A DNA stretch of 64,000 bases from Corynebacterium camporealensis (GTDB lineage Bacteria; Actinomycetota; Actinomycetes; Mycobacteriales; Mycobacteriaceae): contig NZ_CP011311.1 of assembly GCF_000980815.1 (NCBI RefSeq), positions 974,571-1,038,570 on the forward strand, in the 5' to 3' direction. Position numbers and translations under genes: made by a program. Under the pieces are notes generated by a model. It ran no database searches, was not told the origin of the DNA, and worked only from the letters and a program-made list of their open reading frames with translations. Positions 44,922 through 54,503 of this stretch are shown one piece after another (the first letter of the stretch is position 1; each line of letters starts with the position of its first letter).

Positions 44922-46091
44922 GTGGAAATAATGCGAGCTAGTCAGACACCGGCGCCCTTGGGGCGGGGTAGTGCCTGGCACGCATGGGCCGGCGGCATCG
45001 TGAGCTTCTGGCTGCTCGTCGGCATTAGCGTCAACATCGCAGCGTTACTCGGTGCGGAGCTGACCTGGTGGCAGCGTATCCATGTCCTAACTCTGGGTGC
45101 TTTAAGCACAGCCATTCTTGTCTACTCCACGCATTTCACCGAAGCTCTAACGCGTCGTCCCACGCCAAACCATCGCGCAGTGGCCACCCGCGTAGGGCTT
45201 CTTAACGCCAGCGTGTTGGTTCTACTATTCGTACCGCTGTGGAGCGTGGCTTTTTACCTCGCCACCGTGTGCATCCTCGCAGTGTTCATCTGGCATAGCG
45301 TGGCCATTTTCCTTGCGTGGAAAGGCGCGTTGTCCGGGGCTTTTGCCGTTACTGTGCCTTTCTACGTGGGTGCTGCTGCATTCATGGTCGTTGCCATTGG
45401 CCTGGCACTTGCCGCCGGGGCGCAGTGGAGTAATTACGACGCGCTGATCGCCGCCCACTCCCGCGCGACACTATGGGGCCTTGCTTGGCTGACCGTGCTG
45501 GGAACGGTCGTAACCTTCCTGCCAACCTTGGCTGGCGCACCAATTTCCCCACGTGCCCGGCAACGCGCACCGCGCACGCTGCTCGTTCACTGCTTAGGTC
45601 TACTGCTCGCACTCATCGGTTTAGTAGAGCAGTGGCACGTGCTTGCTGCCATTGGGCAAGTGCTCTGCGTTTGCGCGGCGGTGTACCTGCTGCAGCCGGT
45701 CTTGAGCTCGGTTTTGGGTGCGAGCCCGCGTCTGACGACGCCCAGCCTTTCCGTCTGTGCAGGAGTCCTGTGGGTGCTGGCTGTGCAGGCTGCCGATGGT
45801 ATCGCCATTGCTCTTGGCGTCGCCCCGCGGGAACTGACCACTGTGTTGCTTCCGGCACTCGTGGGTGGTGGCGTATTGCAGTTGGTGGCAGGTGCTTTGC
45901 AGCACTTGGTGCCTACGCTTGCACGACGCAGACAGCCAGCAAACAAGCCGGGCTGGATCCGCGTAGGAGTGCTTAACCTAGGTGCATTTTTGACGCTGGT
46001 TGGTCCTACTAAACTTGGTATAGCTTTTCTCGCAGCTGGCCTTGCCGCGCACATGGTGGCGCTGGCGAGCATGGTGCTGCGACCTGTTTAA
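44922..46091 (+). CDS. Polytopic membrane protein of the nitrite reductase operon, NnrS-like
   Basis: 389 residues with about 11-12 membrane helices. The segment HVLTLGALSTAILVYSTHF and histidines in several helices recall NnrS/heme-copper-type membrane proteins linked to nitric oxide metabolism; the assignment is tentative. It starts at GTG 44922 (leaderless) or ATG 44931. The copper nitrite reductase gene begins 14 bp after its stop, so both are in one operon. It might handle NO made by that enzyme, pass electrons to it, or help its copper loading. Confidence 0.65.
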   Translation: MEIMRASQTPAPLGRGSAWHAWAGGIVSFWLLVGISVNIAALLGAELTWWQRIHVLTLGALSTAILVYSTHFTEALTRRPTPNHRAVATRVGLLNASVLVLLFVPLWSVAFYLATVCILAVFIWHSVAIFLAWKGALSGAFAVTVPFYVGAAAFMVVAIGLALAAGAQWSNYDALIAAHSRATLWGLAWLTVLGTVVTFLPTLAGAPISPRARQRAPRTLLVHCLGLLLALIGLVEQWHVLAAIGQVLCVCAAVYLLQPVLSSVLGASPRLTTPSLSVCAGVLWVLAVQAADGIAIALGVAPRELTTVLLPALVGGGVLQLVAGALQHLVPTLARRRQPANKPGWIRVGVLNLGAFLTLVGPTKLGIAFLAAGLAAHMVALASMVLRPV

Positions 46092-46105
46092 ACGGAGAAG
46101 AACTC

Positions 46106-47461
46106 ATGACTGAATCCGATACCCGCTCGACGCGTTCTGAATGGCAAGCATGGCTGATTATCGTGCTGGCCATCATTGCGGTGAGTTTGTTGGCGGTGCT
46201 TAACCTCCGTGCCGATGGTGGTAATGCCACCGCAACTGATAACCAGCCGGTGACTAGTGGCGATACCGTTACCGTCGACGTCAGTGTGGAAGGCATGGCC
46301 TTCGTGCCCGACTCGGTGGATGTGCCGCAGGGCAGTCATCTGGTTGTGAACTTCACCAACACCGGTGACCAGGTCCACGACTTGAAGATTGGCGATGCCG
46401 AAACCGGTCGCGTCGATCCGGGTGACACCGTGGCGTTGGATGCCGGTGTCATCAATGAATCCATTGAGGGCCTGTGCACGATCGCGGGACACTCCATCCA
46501 GGGCATGAAGTTCATGGTCAATGTCGGTGAAGGGGACGCCGCTGCCGCAGGCGGTGCCGATGCCAGCGGTGATGAACCCATCCGCGAAGTACCTACCGCT
46601 GCAGATTTAACCGCGCCTGACGATGACTTCGAAGCCTTCGACCCGAAGCTGACTTCCGCTAACGGAACCGTGCATGAAGAAACCTGGACGATGACCGAAG
46701 AAATCCGCGAGGTTGCACCAGGGGTTAAGCAGATGCAGTGGATGTTCAACGGCCAAGCACCAGGTCCGACACTGCGAGGCAAGGTGGGCGATACCTTCCG
46801 CATTACCTTGAAGAACGAAGGCACGATGGGTCACTCGGTGGATTTCCACGCCGGTGAGGTCAACCCGGATGAGAACATGAAAACTATCCAACCGGGTGAA
46901 GAACTGACCTATGAGTTCACCGCTAAGCGCTCTGGTATCTGGATGTATCACTGCGCCACCGCGCCGATGAGCCTGCACATTGCGAACGGCATGGCCAGTG
47001 CAGTCATCATTGATCCGCCGGAGCTTTCCGATGTCGATGACGAGTACGCCTTGGTTGCCTCCGGCTTCTTTATCGGTGAGCAAAACGACGGCGCTGACCC
47101 ACAACGAGTCGCCGATGGCCGAAATGATCTGATGGCCTTTAACTACAACCCAGGCCAATACGTGCGCGACCCACTAGAGGCCAAGGTGGGCGATACGGTG
47201 CGCTTCTGGGTTCTTAACGTTGGTCCAGACGAGCCGCTGAGCTTCCACGTGGTCGGCGAAGTCTTCGACACTGTCTACAGCGAAGGCCGCTACCTCATCC
47301 AAGATGAAACCGACACCGGTTCGCAGGCACTCAGCCTGCTGCCCGCACAGGGAGGTTTCGTCGAGATGACCTTCGATGAGCCAGGCACCTACACCTTCGT
47401 CAATCACGTGATGACCAGTGCAGAAAAGGGCCAACAAGGCCAGATTGTGGTCACTGAATAA
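46106..47461 (+). CDS. nirK: Membrane-anchored copper nitrite reductase with N-terminal cupredoxin
   Basis: 451 residues. A membrane anchor (about 15-34) precedes a cupredoxin domain (about 52-141) with a complete type 1 copper set: His91, Cys124, His129, Met134. The AniA/NirK two-cupredoxin enzyme follows (about 190-451): type 1 ligands His243, Cys283, His291, Met296; type 2 ligands His248, His282, His434; catalytic Asp246 and His381. All are in family spacing (HSVDFH, YHCATAPM, HIANGM, FHVVGE, VNHV). It reduces nitrite to NO outside the membrane; the extra cupredoxin should pass electrons to it. GGAGAAG precedes the ATG. Confidence 0.92.
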   Translation: MTESDTRSTRSEWQAWLIIVLAIIAVSLLAVLNLRADGGNATATDNQPVTSGDTVTVDVSVEGMAFVPDSVDVPQGSHLVVNFTNTGDQVHDLKIGDAETGRVDPGDTVALDAGVINESIEGLCTIAGHSIQGMKFMVNVGEGDAAAAGGADASGDEPIREVPTAADLTAPDDDFEAFDPKLTSANGTVHEETWTMTEEIREVAPGVKQMQWMFNGQAPGPTLRGKVGDTFRITLKNEGTMGHSVDFHAGEVNPDENMKTIQPGEELTYEFTAKRSGIWMYHCATAPMSLHIANGMASAVIIDPPELSDVDDEYALVASGFFIGEQNDGADPQRVADGRNDLMAFNYNPGQYVRDPLEAKVGDTVRFWVLNVGPDEPLSFHVVGEVFDTVYSEGRYLIQDETDTGSQALSLLPAQGGFVEMTFDEPGTYTFVNHVMTSAEKGQQGQIVVTE

Positions 47462-47479
47462 GCGAACCTGGGCATACTA

Positions 47480-47519
47480 AAGGCCTCGCGTTACTAGTTG
47501 TTAGTAGCCGCGAGGCCTT
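47480..47519. terminator. Bidirectional terminator between nirK and narI
   Basis: AAGGCCTCGCG (47480-47490) and CGCGAGGCCTT (47509-47519) form a perfect 11-bp stem with a further TACTA/TAGTA pairing in the loop. It lies between two convergent genes. Confidence 0.85.
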
Positions 47520-47543
47520 CCTACTTCCTAGGTGCCCTGGAGG

Positions 47544-48326
47544 TTAAGCACCGTGGGAAGGAGTCTCGTTGTCATCTAGCTGTTGTCTGTGGGAACGAAT
47601 CGGCTCCCAAGCAGTGTGGGACTGCATGCTGGTGGTGCGCTGATCGCGGGAGCGGTAGACCACGTATGGACGCGTGGTGTAACCAACTGGCGCGGAGAAC
47701 GCATGGACCAGGTGGGTAAACGGCCAGACGGCGATGATGGTGAAGCCGGCAATGACGTGCACCTTAAACTGCCACGGGACGTCTGCCATCAGTTCTGGTT
47801 GTACGTTGAAGATCAACAACTGGCGAATCCACGGCGAGATGGTCTCACGGTAGTCGTAACCATGGGTGCCGTGAATATCGAGCAACTGCAACGAGAACGT
47901 CGCGATGAAACCAGATAGCAGGGACAAGCCTAGCAAGACGTACATCACTTTGTCGGAGGTCGACGTTGCGAGGAAGACAGAGCGCTTGACCAAGCGGCGG
48001 TAGAGCAGACCGGCAAATCCCAGAAGCGCTGCGATTCCGGCAATCGTGCCGGGGATGGTGGCGATCCAGTGATAGGCGGTATCGCTGATACCTACTGCGC
48101 GTGTCCATTCCTTCGGGAATGCCAAGCCCATGAGGTGGCCGATGATGACGAAGACCATCGCCCAGTGAAACAGCGGGGAGGAGAGGCGAAGCAGCTTCGA
48201 CTCATAGATCTGAGTGGAGTGGGTGTTCCATCCGAATTGGTCAGTACGCCAGCGCCAGAACATACCGATGGCGAAAGCGGCGATGGCCAACCAGGGAAAA
48301 GCACCAAAGAGAAAGTTGTTAAACAT
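47544..48326 (-). CDS. narI: Respiratory nitrate reductase gamma subunit NarI
   Basis: 260 residues, five membrane helices. Histidines in FHWAMVFVIIGHLMGL and in HVIAGFTIIAVWPFTHLVHAF bind the two b hemes. It anchors NarGH and oxidises menaquinol. It is the last gene of narGHJI; narJ ends nine bases before its start. Confidence 0.94.
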   Translation of the reverse strand: MFNNFLFGAFPWLAIAAFAIGMFWRWRTDQFGWNTHSTQIYESKLLRLSSPLFHWAMVFVIIGHLMGLAFPKEWTRAVGISDTAYHWIATIPGTIAGIAALLGFAGLLYRRLVKRSVFLATSTSDKVMYVLLGLSLLSGFIATFSLQLLDIHGTHGYDYRETISPWIRQLLIFNVQPELMADVPWQFKVHVIAGFTIIAVWPFTHLVHAFSAPVGYTTRPYVVYRSRDQRTTSMQSHTAWEPIRSHRQQLDDNETPSHGA

Positions 48327-48335
48327 GGTGGTCCT

Positions 48336-49151
48336 TTAGATATGAGAGGGCTGGGCGGTCGGGAAAGGAAGATCCGCAATACCAACCATTTCGGCGGGCG
48401 GGCTAGTGCGGATGAGGTCGATGTACTTTTGCGCGGTGTCCTTGCTGATTTCTGGAAGTGCCTTACACAGTGCAGTAATCACGAGGGCATAAGGAGAGTT
48501 CAACGCCGTTAGAGCCGCGCGGAGAACTTCAATGCCTTCGCGGTAGCTGCCCAGCATTTCTACGGCACGCTCATGGGTCTCGCCTTCGGTTAAGCCAACA
48601 GCTTCCAAGACGACGCAGAGGTGATCCGCGAGTTCATCGTCGGGAACTTCAAAGCCTAAGCTTTCTAGCTGTTGGCGGAAGGACAAGATAGCCATTCCTC
48701 GTTGGCGAGTATCGCCCACGGCAAAGTAGGACAAGAACAACGAGCACCGGCGGCGTTGGTCGAAGGTTTCTACGTAGTGCTCTTCGACTCCACGGAGTCC
48801 AGCAGCATGCAGCCAGTCGGCAAAGCGCCCGAAATCAGAAGCGATAGGAGCAGGTAGTTGAGCTACCTGTTCCTCGACGATTTCTAGGCGGTCAAAGAAG
48901 TCTTCTTCTGGATAGGCCAACAACACCGACGCAGCCATTGCGACTATGCGACGCTGCTGTTCAGTAACCGGGACGGACTCAACAAAATGCTCTGGCAGAG
49001 GACCAGTATGCGTCCGCTGAGTACGCTGCAAATCCTTGGCTGAACCCTTGCTGGCCACACCGGCGGGAGTGCCGAAGCCAGCGACTGCATCGTCAGGCGG
49101 TGTCGAAGACACCTGCGCCTGGCGAGAGCGCAACTTATCAAAGATATTCAT
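48336..49151 (-). CDS. narJ: Nitrate reductase assembly chaperone NarJ
   Basis: 271 residues; the chaperone fold covers about 70-255 with the diagnostic HYVETFDQRRRCSLFLSYF and GDTRQRG. It helps insert the molybdenum cofactor into NarG. The first ~65 residues are a polar, low-complexity extension longer than in E. coli NarJ (about 236 residues). It starts three bases after the narH stop. Confidence 0.93.
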   Translation of the reverse strand: MNIFDKLRSRQAQVSSTPPDDAVAGFGTPAGVASKGSAKDLQRTQRTHTGPLPEHFVESVPVTEQQRRIVAMAASVLLAYPEEDFFDRLEIVEEQVAQLPAPIASDFGRFADWLHAAGLRGVEEHYVETFDQRRRCSLFLSYFAVGDTRQRGMAILSFRQQLESLGFEVPDDELADHLCVVLEAVGLTEGETHERAVEMLGSYREGIEVLRAALTALNSPYALVITALCKALPEISKDTAQKYIDLIRTSPPAEMVGIADLPFPTAQPSHI

Positions 49152-49154
49152 GGC

Positions 49155-50747
49155 CTACCTGCTATCCGGGAACATGGAATCAGGACGGTCACCGGTCCAG
49201 GAGAGCAAGTTGACCTTGCCGGAGCCCTGGGAACCGGAGGTACACGCTTCGGGAGCTCCCATACCGAGGTCATGGAAGACATCCTCGGACGCGCGCGCCG
49301 GGTCGACATCACCAAACGGATCCAGGTTCTTAATGCCACGCGGGCTTTCCGGGGAGGCCGTCGGGATGACGTAGCGGTCGTCGTACTTAGCAATCGACAG
49401 CAGGCGGTACATGTCCTGCATATCGCGTCCCGTCATGCCCACTGCAGCAGCGATTTCTTCTTGCGGCTCACGGCCCAAGTTGATGTCGCGCATGTAAGAG
49501 CGCATGGCAACCAGACGACGCAGTGACTTTTCCACCGGCACAGTGTCGCCAGCAGTGAAGAGTCCGGCAAGGTATACCAGCGGAATGCGCATGTTGGACA
49601 AGGCACTGAAGAGGATGCGGTGGTCCTCGCCGTCGTTACCGGAAGCGGTGACTTGGTCAACGATGGGGGACAGCGGCGGGATGTACCAGACCATCGGCAA
49701 GGTGCGGTATTCCGGGTGCAGTGGAAGCGCCAGGTCGTACTTGAAAATCAAGTCGTATATGGGCGAGTTCTGTGCAGCATCAATCCAGGAGTGCGGGATG
49801 CCCTCAGCCTCAGCAGCGCGAACAACCTCTGGGTCATTCGGGTCCAGCATGATTGACTTCTGGGCTTCGAAGAGATCCTGCTCGTTCTCGGTCGCTGCAG
49901 CCTCAGCCACGCGGTCAGCGTCGTAGAGAATGACGCCGAGGTAGCGCAGGCGGCCCACACAGGTTTCAGAGCAAACGGTGGGCTGTCCGACTTCCAGACG
50001 CGGGTAGCACAGCGTACATTTTTCAGCCTTGCCGGTCTTGTGGTTGAAGTAGACCTTCTTGTAAGGGCAACCAGAAACGCACATGCGCCAGCCGCGGCAA
50101 GAGTCCTGGTCAACGAGTACGATGCCGTCTTCGGTGCGCTTGTACATCGCACCGGAAGGGCAGGAAGACACACAGGTCGGGTTCATGCAGTGCTCGCAAA
50201 TACGCGGCAGATAGAACATGAACGAGTCTTCGATCTCCTTTTTCACCTCGAGGTACATCTCGTGGAGAATCGGATCTTCGTCCATCGTGGCAGTCGAACC
50301 ACCCAGGTTGTCATCCCAGTTCGAAGACCACTCGACTTTGTTGATGACGCGGCCATCGATCTGGGAGACCGGACGCGCCGTCGGTTGGGTCTTTTGGTTC
50401 TTGCCAGCGCTCATCAGGTCTTCGTACTGGTAGCTCCAGGGCTCGTAGTAGTCCTGGATAGTAGGAAGGTTGGGGTTGTGGAAGAGCGTGAACAACTTGC
50501 GTACGCGTCCACCAGCGCGTGGCTTGAGCTTGCCAGAAGACGTGCGCTCCCAACCGCCCTTCCACTTCTCCTGGTCTTCCCAGGAGCGCGGGTAGCCGAC
50601 GCCGGGACGGGTTTCGACGTTGTTGAACCAGACGTATTCGGCACCCTCACGGTTGGTCCACGCCTGCTTACAGGTGACAGAACAAGTGTGGCAACCAATG
50701 CACTTGTCCAAGTTCATGATCATTGAGATCTGGGCCATGACCTTCAT
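49155..50747 (-). CDS. narH: Respiratory nitrate reductase beta subunit NarH
   Basis: 530 residues, four iron-sulfur clusters. Cysteine motifs in order are CIGCHTCSVTCKQAW, CEHCMNPTCVSSCPSG, CRGWRMCVSGCPYKK (the cluster with a Trp in place of Cys) and CTLCYPRLEVGQPTVC. The ATG at 50747 overlaps the narG stop (TAATG), with AGGAGG inside the end of narG; an ATG three codons later is less well placed. It wires NarI hemes to NarG. Confidence 0.95.
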   Translation of the reverse strand: MKVMAQISMIMNLDKCIGCHTCSVTCKQAWTNREGAEYVWFNNVETRPGVGYPRSWEDQEKWKGGWERTSSGKLKPRAGGRVRKLFTLFHNPNLPTIQDYYEPWSYQYEDLMSAGKNQKTQPTARPVSQIDGRVINKVEWSSNWDDNLGGSTATMDEDPILHEMYLEVKKEIEDSFMFYLPRICEHCMNPTCVSSCPSGAMYKRTEDGIVLVDQDSCRGWRMCVSGCPYKKVYFNHKTGKAEKCTLCYPRLEVGQPTVCSETCVGRLRYLGVILYDADRVAEAAATENEQDLFEAQKSIMLDPNDPEVVRAAEAEGIPHSWIDAAQNSPIYDLIFKYDLALPLHPEYRTLPMVWYIPPLSPIVDQVTASGNDGEDHRILFSALSNMRIPLVYLAGLFTAGDTVPVEKSLRRLVAMRSYMRDINLGREPQEEIAAAVGMTGRDMQDMYRLLSIAKYDDRYVIPTASPESPRGIKNLDPFGDVDPARASEDVFHDLGMGAPEACTSGSQGSGKVNLLSWTGDRPDSMFPDSR

Positions 50748-53700
50748 TAGTAGGAAACCTCCTGGGAACGGCGGCGAACGCGCGTGACTTCGTCGCGGTT
50801 ATTGCCGGTAGGGCCGATGTAGTTGAAGTGGTAAGTCAGCTGGCCATAACCGCCAGCAATGTGCACGGGCTTAATCGAAATACGGGTCAACGAGTTGTGC
50901 GTACCGCCGCGGCGACCGGTGTGCTCGTTGATAGGGGTGCCCACTGTGCGCTCCTGGGCGTGGTTACAGATCATCGTGCCTTCCGGGATGCGGTGCGAGA
51001 CGATTGCGCGAGCAGAGACCACACCGTTGCGGTTGTAGACTTCCACCCACTCGTTGTCCTTCACGCCAATCTTCTGGGCGTCCTTGTCCGACATCCAGAC
51101 GACCTGGCCACCACGAGAAATCGAGAGTACGTGCAGGTTGTCGAAGTACTGCGAGTGAATCGACCACTTGTTGTGGGTGGTGAGATAGCGCAGCGTGACT
51201 TCAACTTCACCGCGTTCGTTTTCCAAGGTCTGTCCCGGCAGGAACTCACCGTGCATGCGCAGGTGATCCAGAGGAGGACGGAAGATCGGGAGCGTTTCGC
51301 CGTAGTCGAGGTACCAGTCGTGGTCGACGTAATACTGCATACGACCGGTGGCGGTATGCCACGGCTTGTCGAATTCCACGTTGATGGAAAATGCGGTGTA
51401 GCGGCGCTTGTTGCGCTTGTCCGCAGTCCACTCTGGAGACGTGATGACCTCGGTGGGCCTTTCCTTGATGGCATCCCAGGTGATGCGGACGTCTTCATCA
51501 GCATTGCCCAAAGGCGTGAGGTCCTTGCCCGTGCGTTGGGAGAGGAACTCAAAGCCTTGCTTGGCTAGCTTGCCGTTGGACACACCAGACATCAGCAAGA
51601 TGGCGTCGATGACCTTCGATTCCTTGGTGAGGTCGATAAGCTCACCCATCGAGGTTTCGGACGTGCCGTTCATCAGGCGTAGCTCTTCCACCTGCTCGGA
51701 GACATCGAACTTCGTGCCGTGGGTAGCGGTGCCAGCCTTGGCTGGAAGCGGACCCAGGTGCGACCACTTTTCGTAGATCTTGGTGTAGTCGCGCTCGATG
51801 ACATGCAGCTTCGGCATCGTCTTACCCGGGACGTAGCCAACTTCCTCCACGTCAGGAACGATGCCGTTGGGCATGCCCATCTCATCTGGGGAGTCGTGGT
51901 GGCTGGGCTGGGTGACAATGTCAGTCTGTACGCCGAGCCACTTGGCGGCCTTGGACGAGAAGCTGGCGGCCAGGTCGCGGAAGACCTCGAAGTCAGAGCG
52001 TGCCTCCCACGGCGGGTTGATAGCCGCGTTAAAGGAGTGGAGGAAGGGGTGCATGTCTGTCGACGACATGTCCTGCTTTTCGTACCAGGTAGCAGCAGGC
52101 AGGATGATGTCGGAGACCAACGTCGTCGAGGTGTTGCGGAAATCAGTCGTCAGCATCAGGTCGAGCTTGCCCTCAGGGGCTTCATCGACCCATTTGATGG
52201 TGCGCGGACGATCCTCTTCAGCCAGTTCCTCTGCTGTTGCATCGGAGTCCACACCCAGCAGGTGACGGAGGAAGAACTCGGTGCCCTTGGCGGACGAGCC
52301 CATGAGGTTGGTACGCCAGTTGAGCAGGATGCGCGGCCAGTTTTCCTCCGCGGAAGGATTGTCGTAGGAGAACTCCAGCTCACCCTTGGAAAGCTGATCC
52401 ACGACGTAGTCGTTGATATCAACGCCCTTGTCTTGAGCTTCCTGCGCAACGATGAGGTTATTACGGTTGAACTGCGGGTACGCAGGCATCCAGCCACGAC
52501 GCATGGACTCCGCCATGGTGTCAGAAACCATCTTGTCACCGATGCTGTTGCGCGACGCCAGCGGCGAGCCCAAGTGGGACGCGCGCGAATTGTCATAGCG
52601 GTACTGCTCGGTGGCGAAGTAGTAGAAGCCCGTGGTGATCATGTGGCGCGGTGGGCGCTGCCAGTCCGCAGACATGGCCCACTGGGACCAGCCGTTCATC
52701 GGGCGCAGCTTTTCCTGACCCACGTAGTGAGCCCAACCGCCACCATTGACACCCTGGGTGCTACACATGGAGGTCAACGCCAAGAAGGTGCGGTAGATGG
52801 TGTCGGCGTGGAAGTAGTGGTTAACGCCTGCGCCCATGATGATCTGGGAACGGCCCTGGGAATCAGCAGCGTTCTGCGCGAATTCAGTACCAATGCGGAT
52901 GGCTTGCTCAGCCGGTACGCCGGTGAGTTCTTCCTGCCATGCCGGGGTGCCGATCGCAGATGCATCGAAGAAGTCCGCTGGCCACTCTCCAGGCAGGTTG
53001 AGCTCCTCGCGGTTGACACCATAGTGGGCGAGCAGAATGTCGAAGACGGTCGTGACCTTACGTCCTTCGACGTCGCGAACAGGCACACCGCGATGGGTGA
53101 CACCGGCGCCAATGGGGCCGTGTTCGCCCTCGGCATCGGGTGCGCCGTCGAGGTCGAAACGTGGGAAGAGCACTTCCGCGGTATCAAAGCCGTCAGTTTC
53201 TGCCATCGACATCACTGGGTCGGCGTTATCCAGGGAGAGGTTCCACTTGGATGACTCGGTATCCCAGCGGTCTGCCATGGTTCCGCCCGGGTCAACGACA
53301 CGGCCGTCTTCTTCCATGACCAGGCCACGGGAGGAGGCATTGGCAGAGCCAGACAAAGCGGCATCGGAAAGCTTGTCAGCGGTAAGGAACTTACCTGGGG
53401 TGTAGGTGCCATCAGCGCGTTCTTCCAGCTCCACCAGGAATGGCGAGTCGGTGTATTTGCGCATGTAGTTCAGGAAGTACGGCTCCTGCTTATCGACGTG
53501 GAACTTCTTCAAGATCACGTGTCCCATGGAGAACGCCAAAGCGGCGTCCATGCCTGGCTCCACGCGTGCCCACTCGTCGGCGAACTTGGTGTTGTCGGCG
53601 AAGTCTGGGGAGACCACGACGACCTTGGTGCCCTTGTAGCGAGCCTCCACCATAAAGTGCGCGTCCGGAGTACGGGTGACCGGGATGTTGGAACCCCACA

Positions 53701-54487
53701 TCATCAGGTAGGAGGAGTTGTACCAGTCGCCAGATTCCGGGACGTCAGTCTGGTCGCCAAAGGTCTGCGGTGATGCTGGTGGAAGGTCGGCGTACCAGTC
53801 GTAGAAGGACAGGCCAACGCCACCGATGCTCTGCAGGAAGCGCATGCCGGCGCCATAAGACACCTGGGACATTGCAGGAATGACTGTGAAGCCAAAGATG
53901 CGGTCAGGGCCGTACTTGCGCACGGTATATACGTGAGCAGCAGCTGCCATGTCGATGGCCTCGGCATAGCTGATGCGGATCAAACCGCCCTTGCCGCGCT
54001 GGGAGACATAAGCGCGACGCTTTTCCGGATCTTCCTGGATGGCACGCCATGCCAGTACAGAATCGCCGTCGTGCTTGGCCTTTTCCTCGCGGAACATATC
54101 GACCAAGACGCCACGGGCATAGGGGTAGCGGATGCGGGTGGGCGAGTAGGTGTACCAGGAAAAGGACGCACCACGCGGACAGCCACGTGGCTCGTATTCT
54201 GGCATGTCAGGGCCCGTGGTCGGGTAGTCAACCGCCTGGGATTCCCAGGTGATGACACCGTCTTTGACGTAGACCTTCCAGGAACAGGAACCAGTGCAGT
54301 TCACACCGTGGGTGGAACGCACCATCTTGTCGAAGGCCCAGCGGTCACGGTAGAAGACATCGGCTTGGCGGCCGCCTTTGAGGAAGAGCTGCTGACCGGA
54401 GTCGCTGGCCTCGCCCTTGCGGAGGTACGCGCCGAGTTTGAAGAGGGGATTGAGTTTGCCGTTCTCAGGCTCAACGTGGGTAGTCAT
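50747..54487 (-). CDS. narG: Respiratory nitrate reductase alpha subunit NarG
   Basis: 1246 residues of the molybdopterin oxidoreductase family. The N-terminal HGVNCTGSCSWKVYV with RGCPRG downstream is the His/Cys motif for cluster FS0; WGSNIPVTRTPDAH is a cofactor-binding block. It reduces nitrate to nitrite on the cytoplasmic side. No twin-arginine signal for export is seen, as expected. It starts 16 bp after narK and overlaps narH. Confidence 0.96.
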   Translation of the reverse strand: MTTHVEPENGKLNPLFKLGAYLRKGEASDSGQQLFLKGGRQADVFYRDRWAFDKMVRSTHGVNCTGSCSWKVYVKDGVITWESQAVDYPTTGPDMPEYEPRGCPRGASFSWYTYSPTRIRYPYARGVLVDMFREEKAKHDGDSVLAWRAIQEDPEKRRAYVSQRGKGGLIRISYAEAIDMAAAAHVYTVRKYGPDRIFGFTVIPAMSQVSYGAGMRFLQSIGGVGLSFYDWYADLPPASPQTFGDQTDVPESGDWYNSSYLMMWGSNIPVTRTPDAHFMVEARYKGTKVVVVSPDFADNTKFADEWARVEPGMDAALAFSMGHVILKKFHVDKQEPYFLNYMRKYTDSPFLVELEERADGTYTPGKFLTADKLSDAALSGSANASSRGLVMEEDGRVVDPGGTMADRWDTESSKWNLSLDNADPVMSMAETDGFDTAEVLFPRFDLDGAPDAEGEHGPIGAGVTHRGVPVRDVEGRKVTTVFDILLAHYGVNREELNLPGEWPADFFDASAIGTPAWQEELTGVPAEQAIRIGTEFAQNAADSQGRSQIIMGAGVNHYFHADTIYRTFLALTSMCSTQGVNGGGWAHYVGQEKLRPMNGWSQWAMSADWQRPPRHMITTGFYYFATEQYRYDNSRASHLGSPLASRNSIGDKMVSDTMAESMRRGWMPAYPQFNRNNLIVAQEAQDKGVDINDYVVDQLSKGELEFSYDNPSAEENWPRILLNWRTNLMGSSAKGTEFFLRHLLGVDSDATAEELAEEDRPRTIKWVDEAPEGKLDLMLTTDFRNTSTTLVSDIILPAATWYEKQDMSSTDMHPFLHSFNAAINPPWEARSDFEVFRDLAASFSSKAAKWLGVQTDIVTQPSHHDSPDEMGMPNGIVPDVEEVGYVPGKTMPKLHVIERDYTKIYEKWSHLGPLPAKAGTATHGTKFDVSEQVEELRLMNGTSETSMGELIDLTKESKVIDAILLMSGVSNGKLAKQGFEFLSQRTGKDLTPLGNADEDVRITWDAIKERPTEVITSPEWTADKRNKRRYTAFSINVEFDKPWHTATGRMQYYVDHDWYLDYGETLPIFRPPLDHLRMHGEFLPGQTLENERGEVEVTLRYLTTHNKWSIHSQYFDNLHVLSISRGGQVVWMSDKDAQKIGVKDNEWVEVYNRNGVVSARAIVSHRIPEGTMICNHAQERTVGTPINEHTGRRGGTHNSLTRISIKPVHIAGGYGQLTYHFNYIGPTGNNRDEVTRVRRRSQEVSY

Positions 54488-54503
54488 GGGAAACTCCTAA
54501 AAA

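Noticed and set aside
51719..53254. 511-codon open frame on the plus strand
   Set aside because: Antisense to narG.
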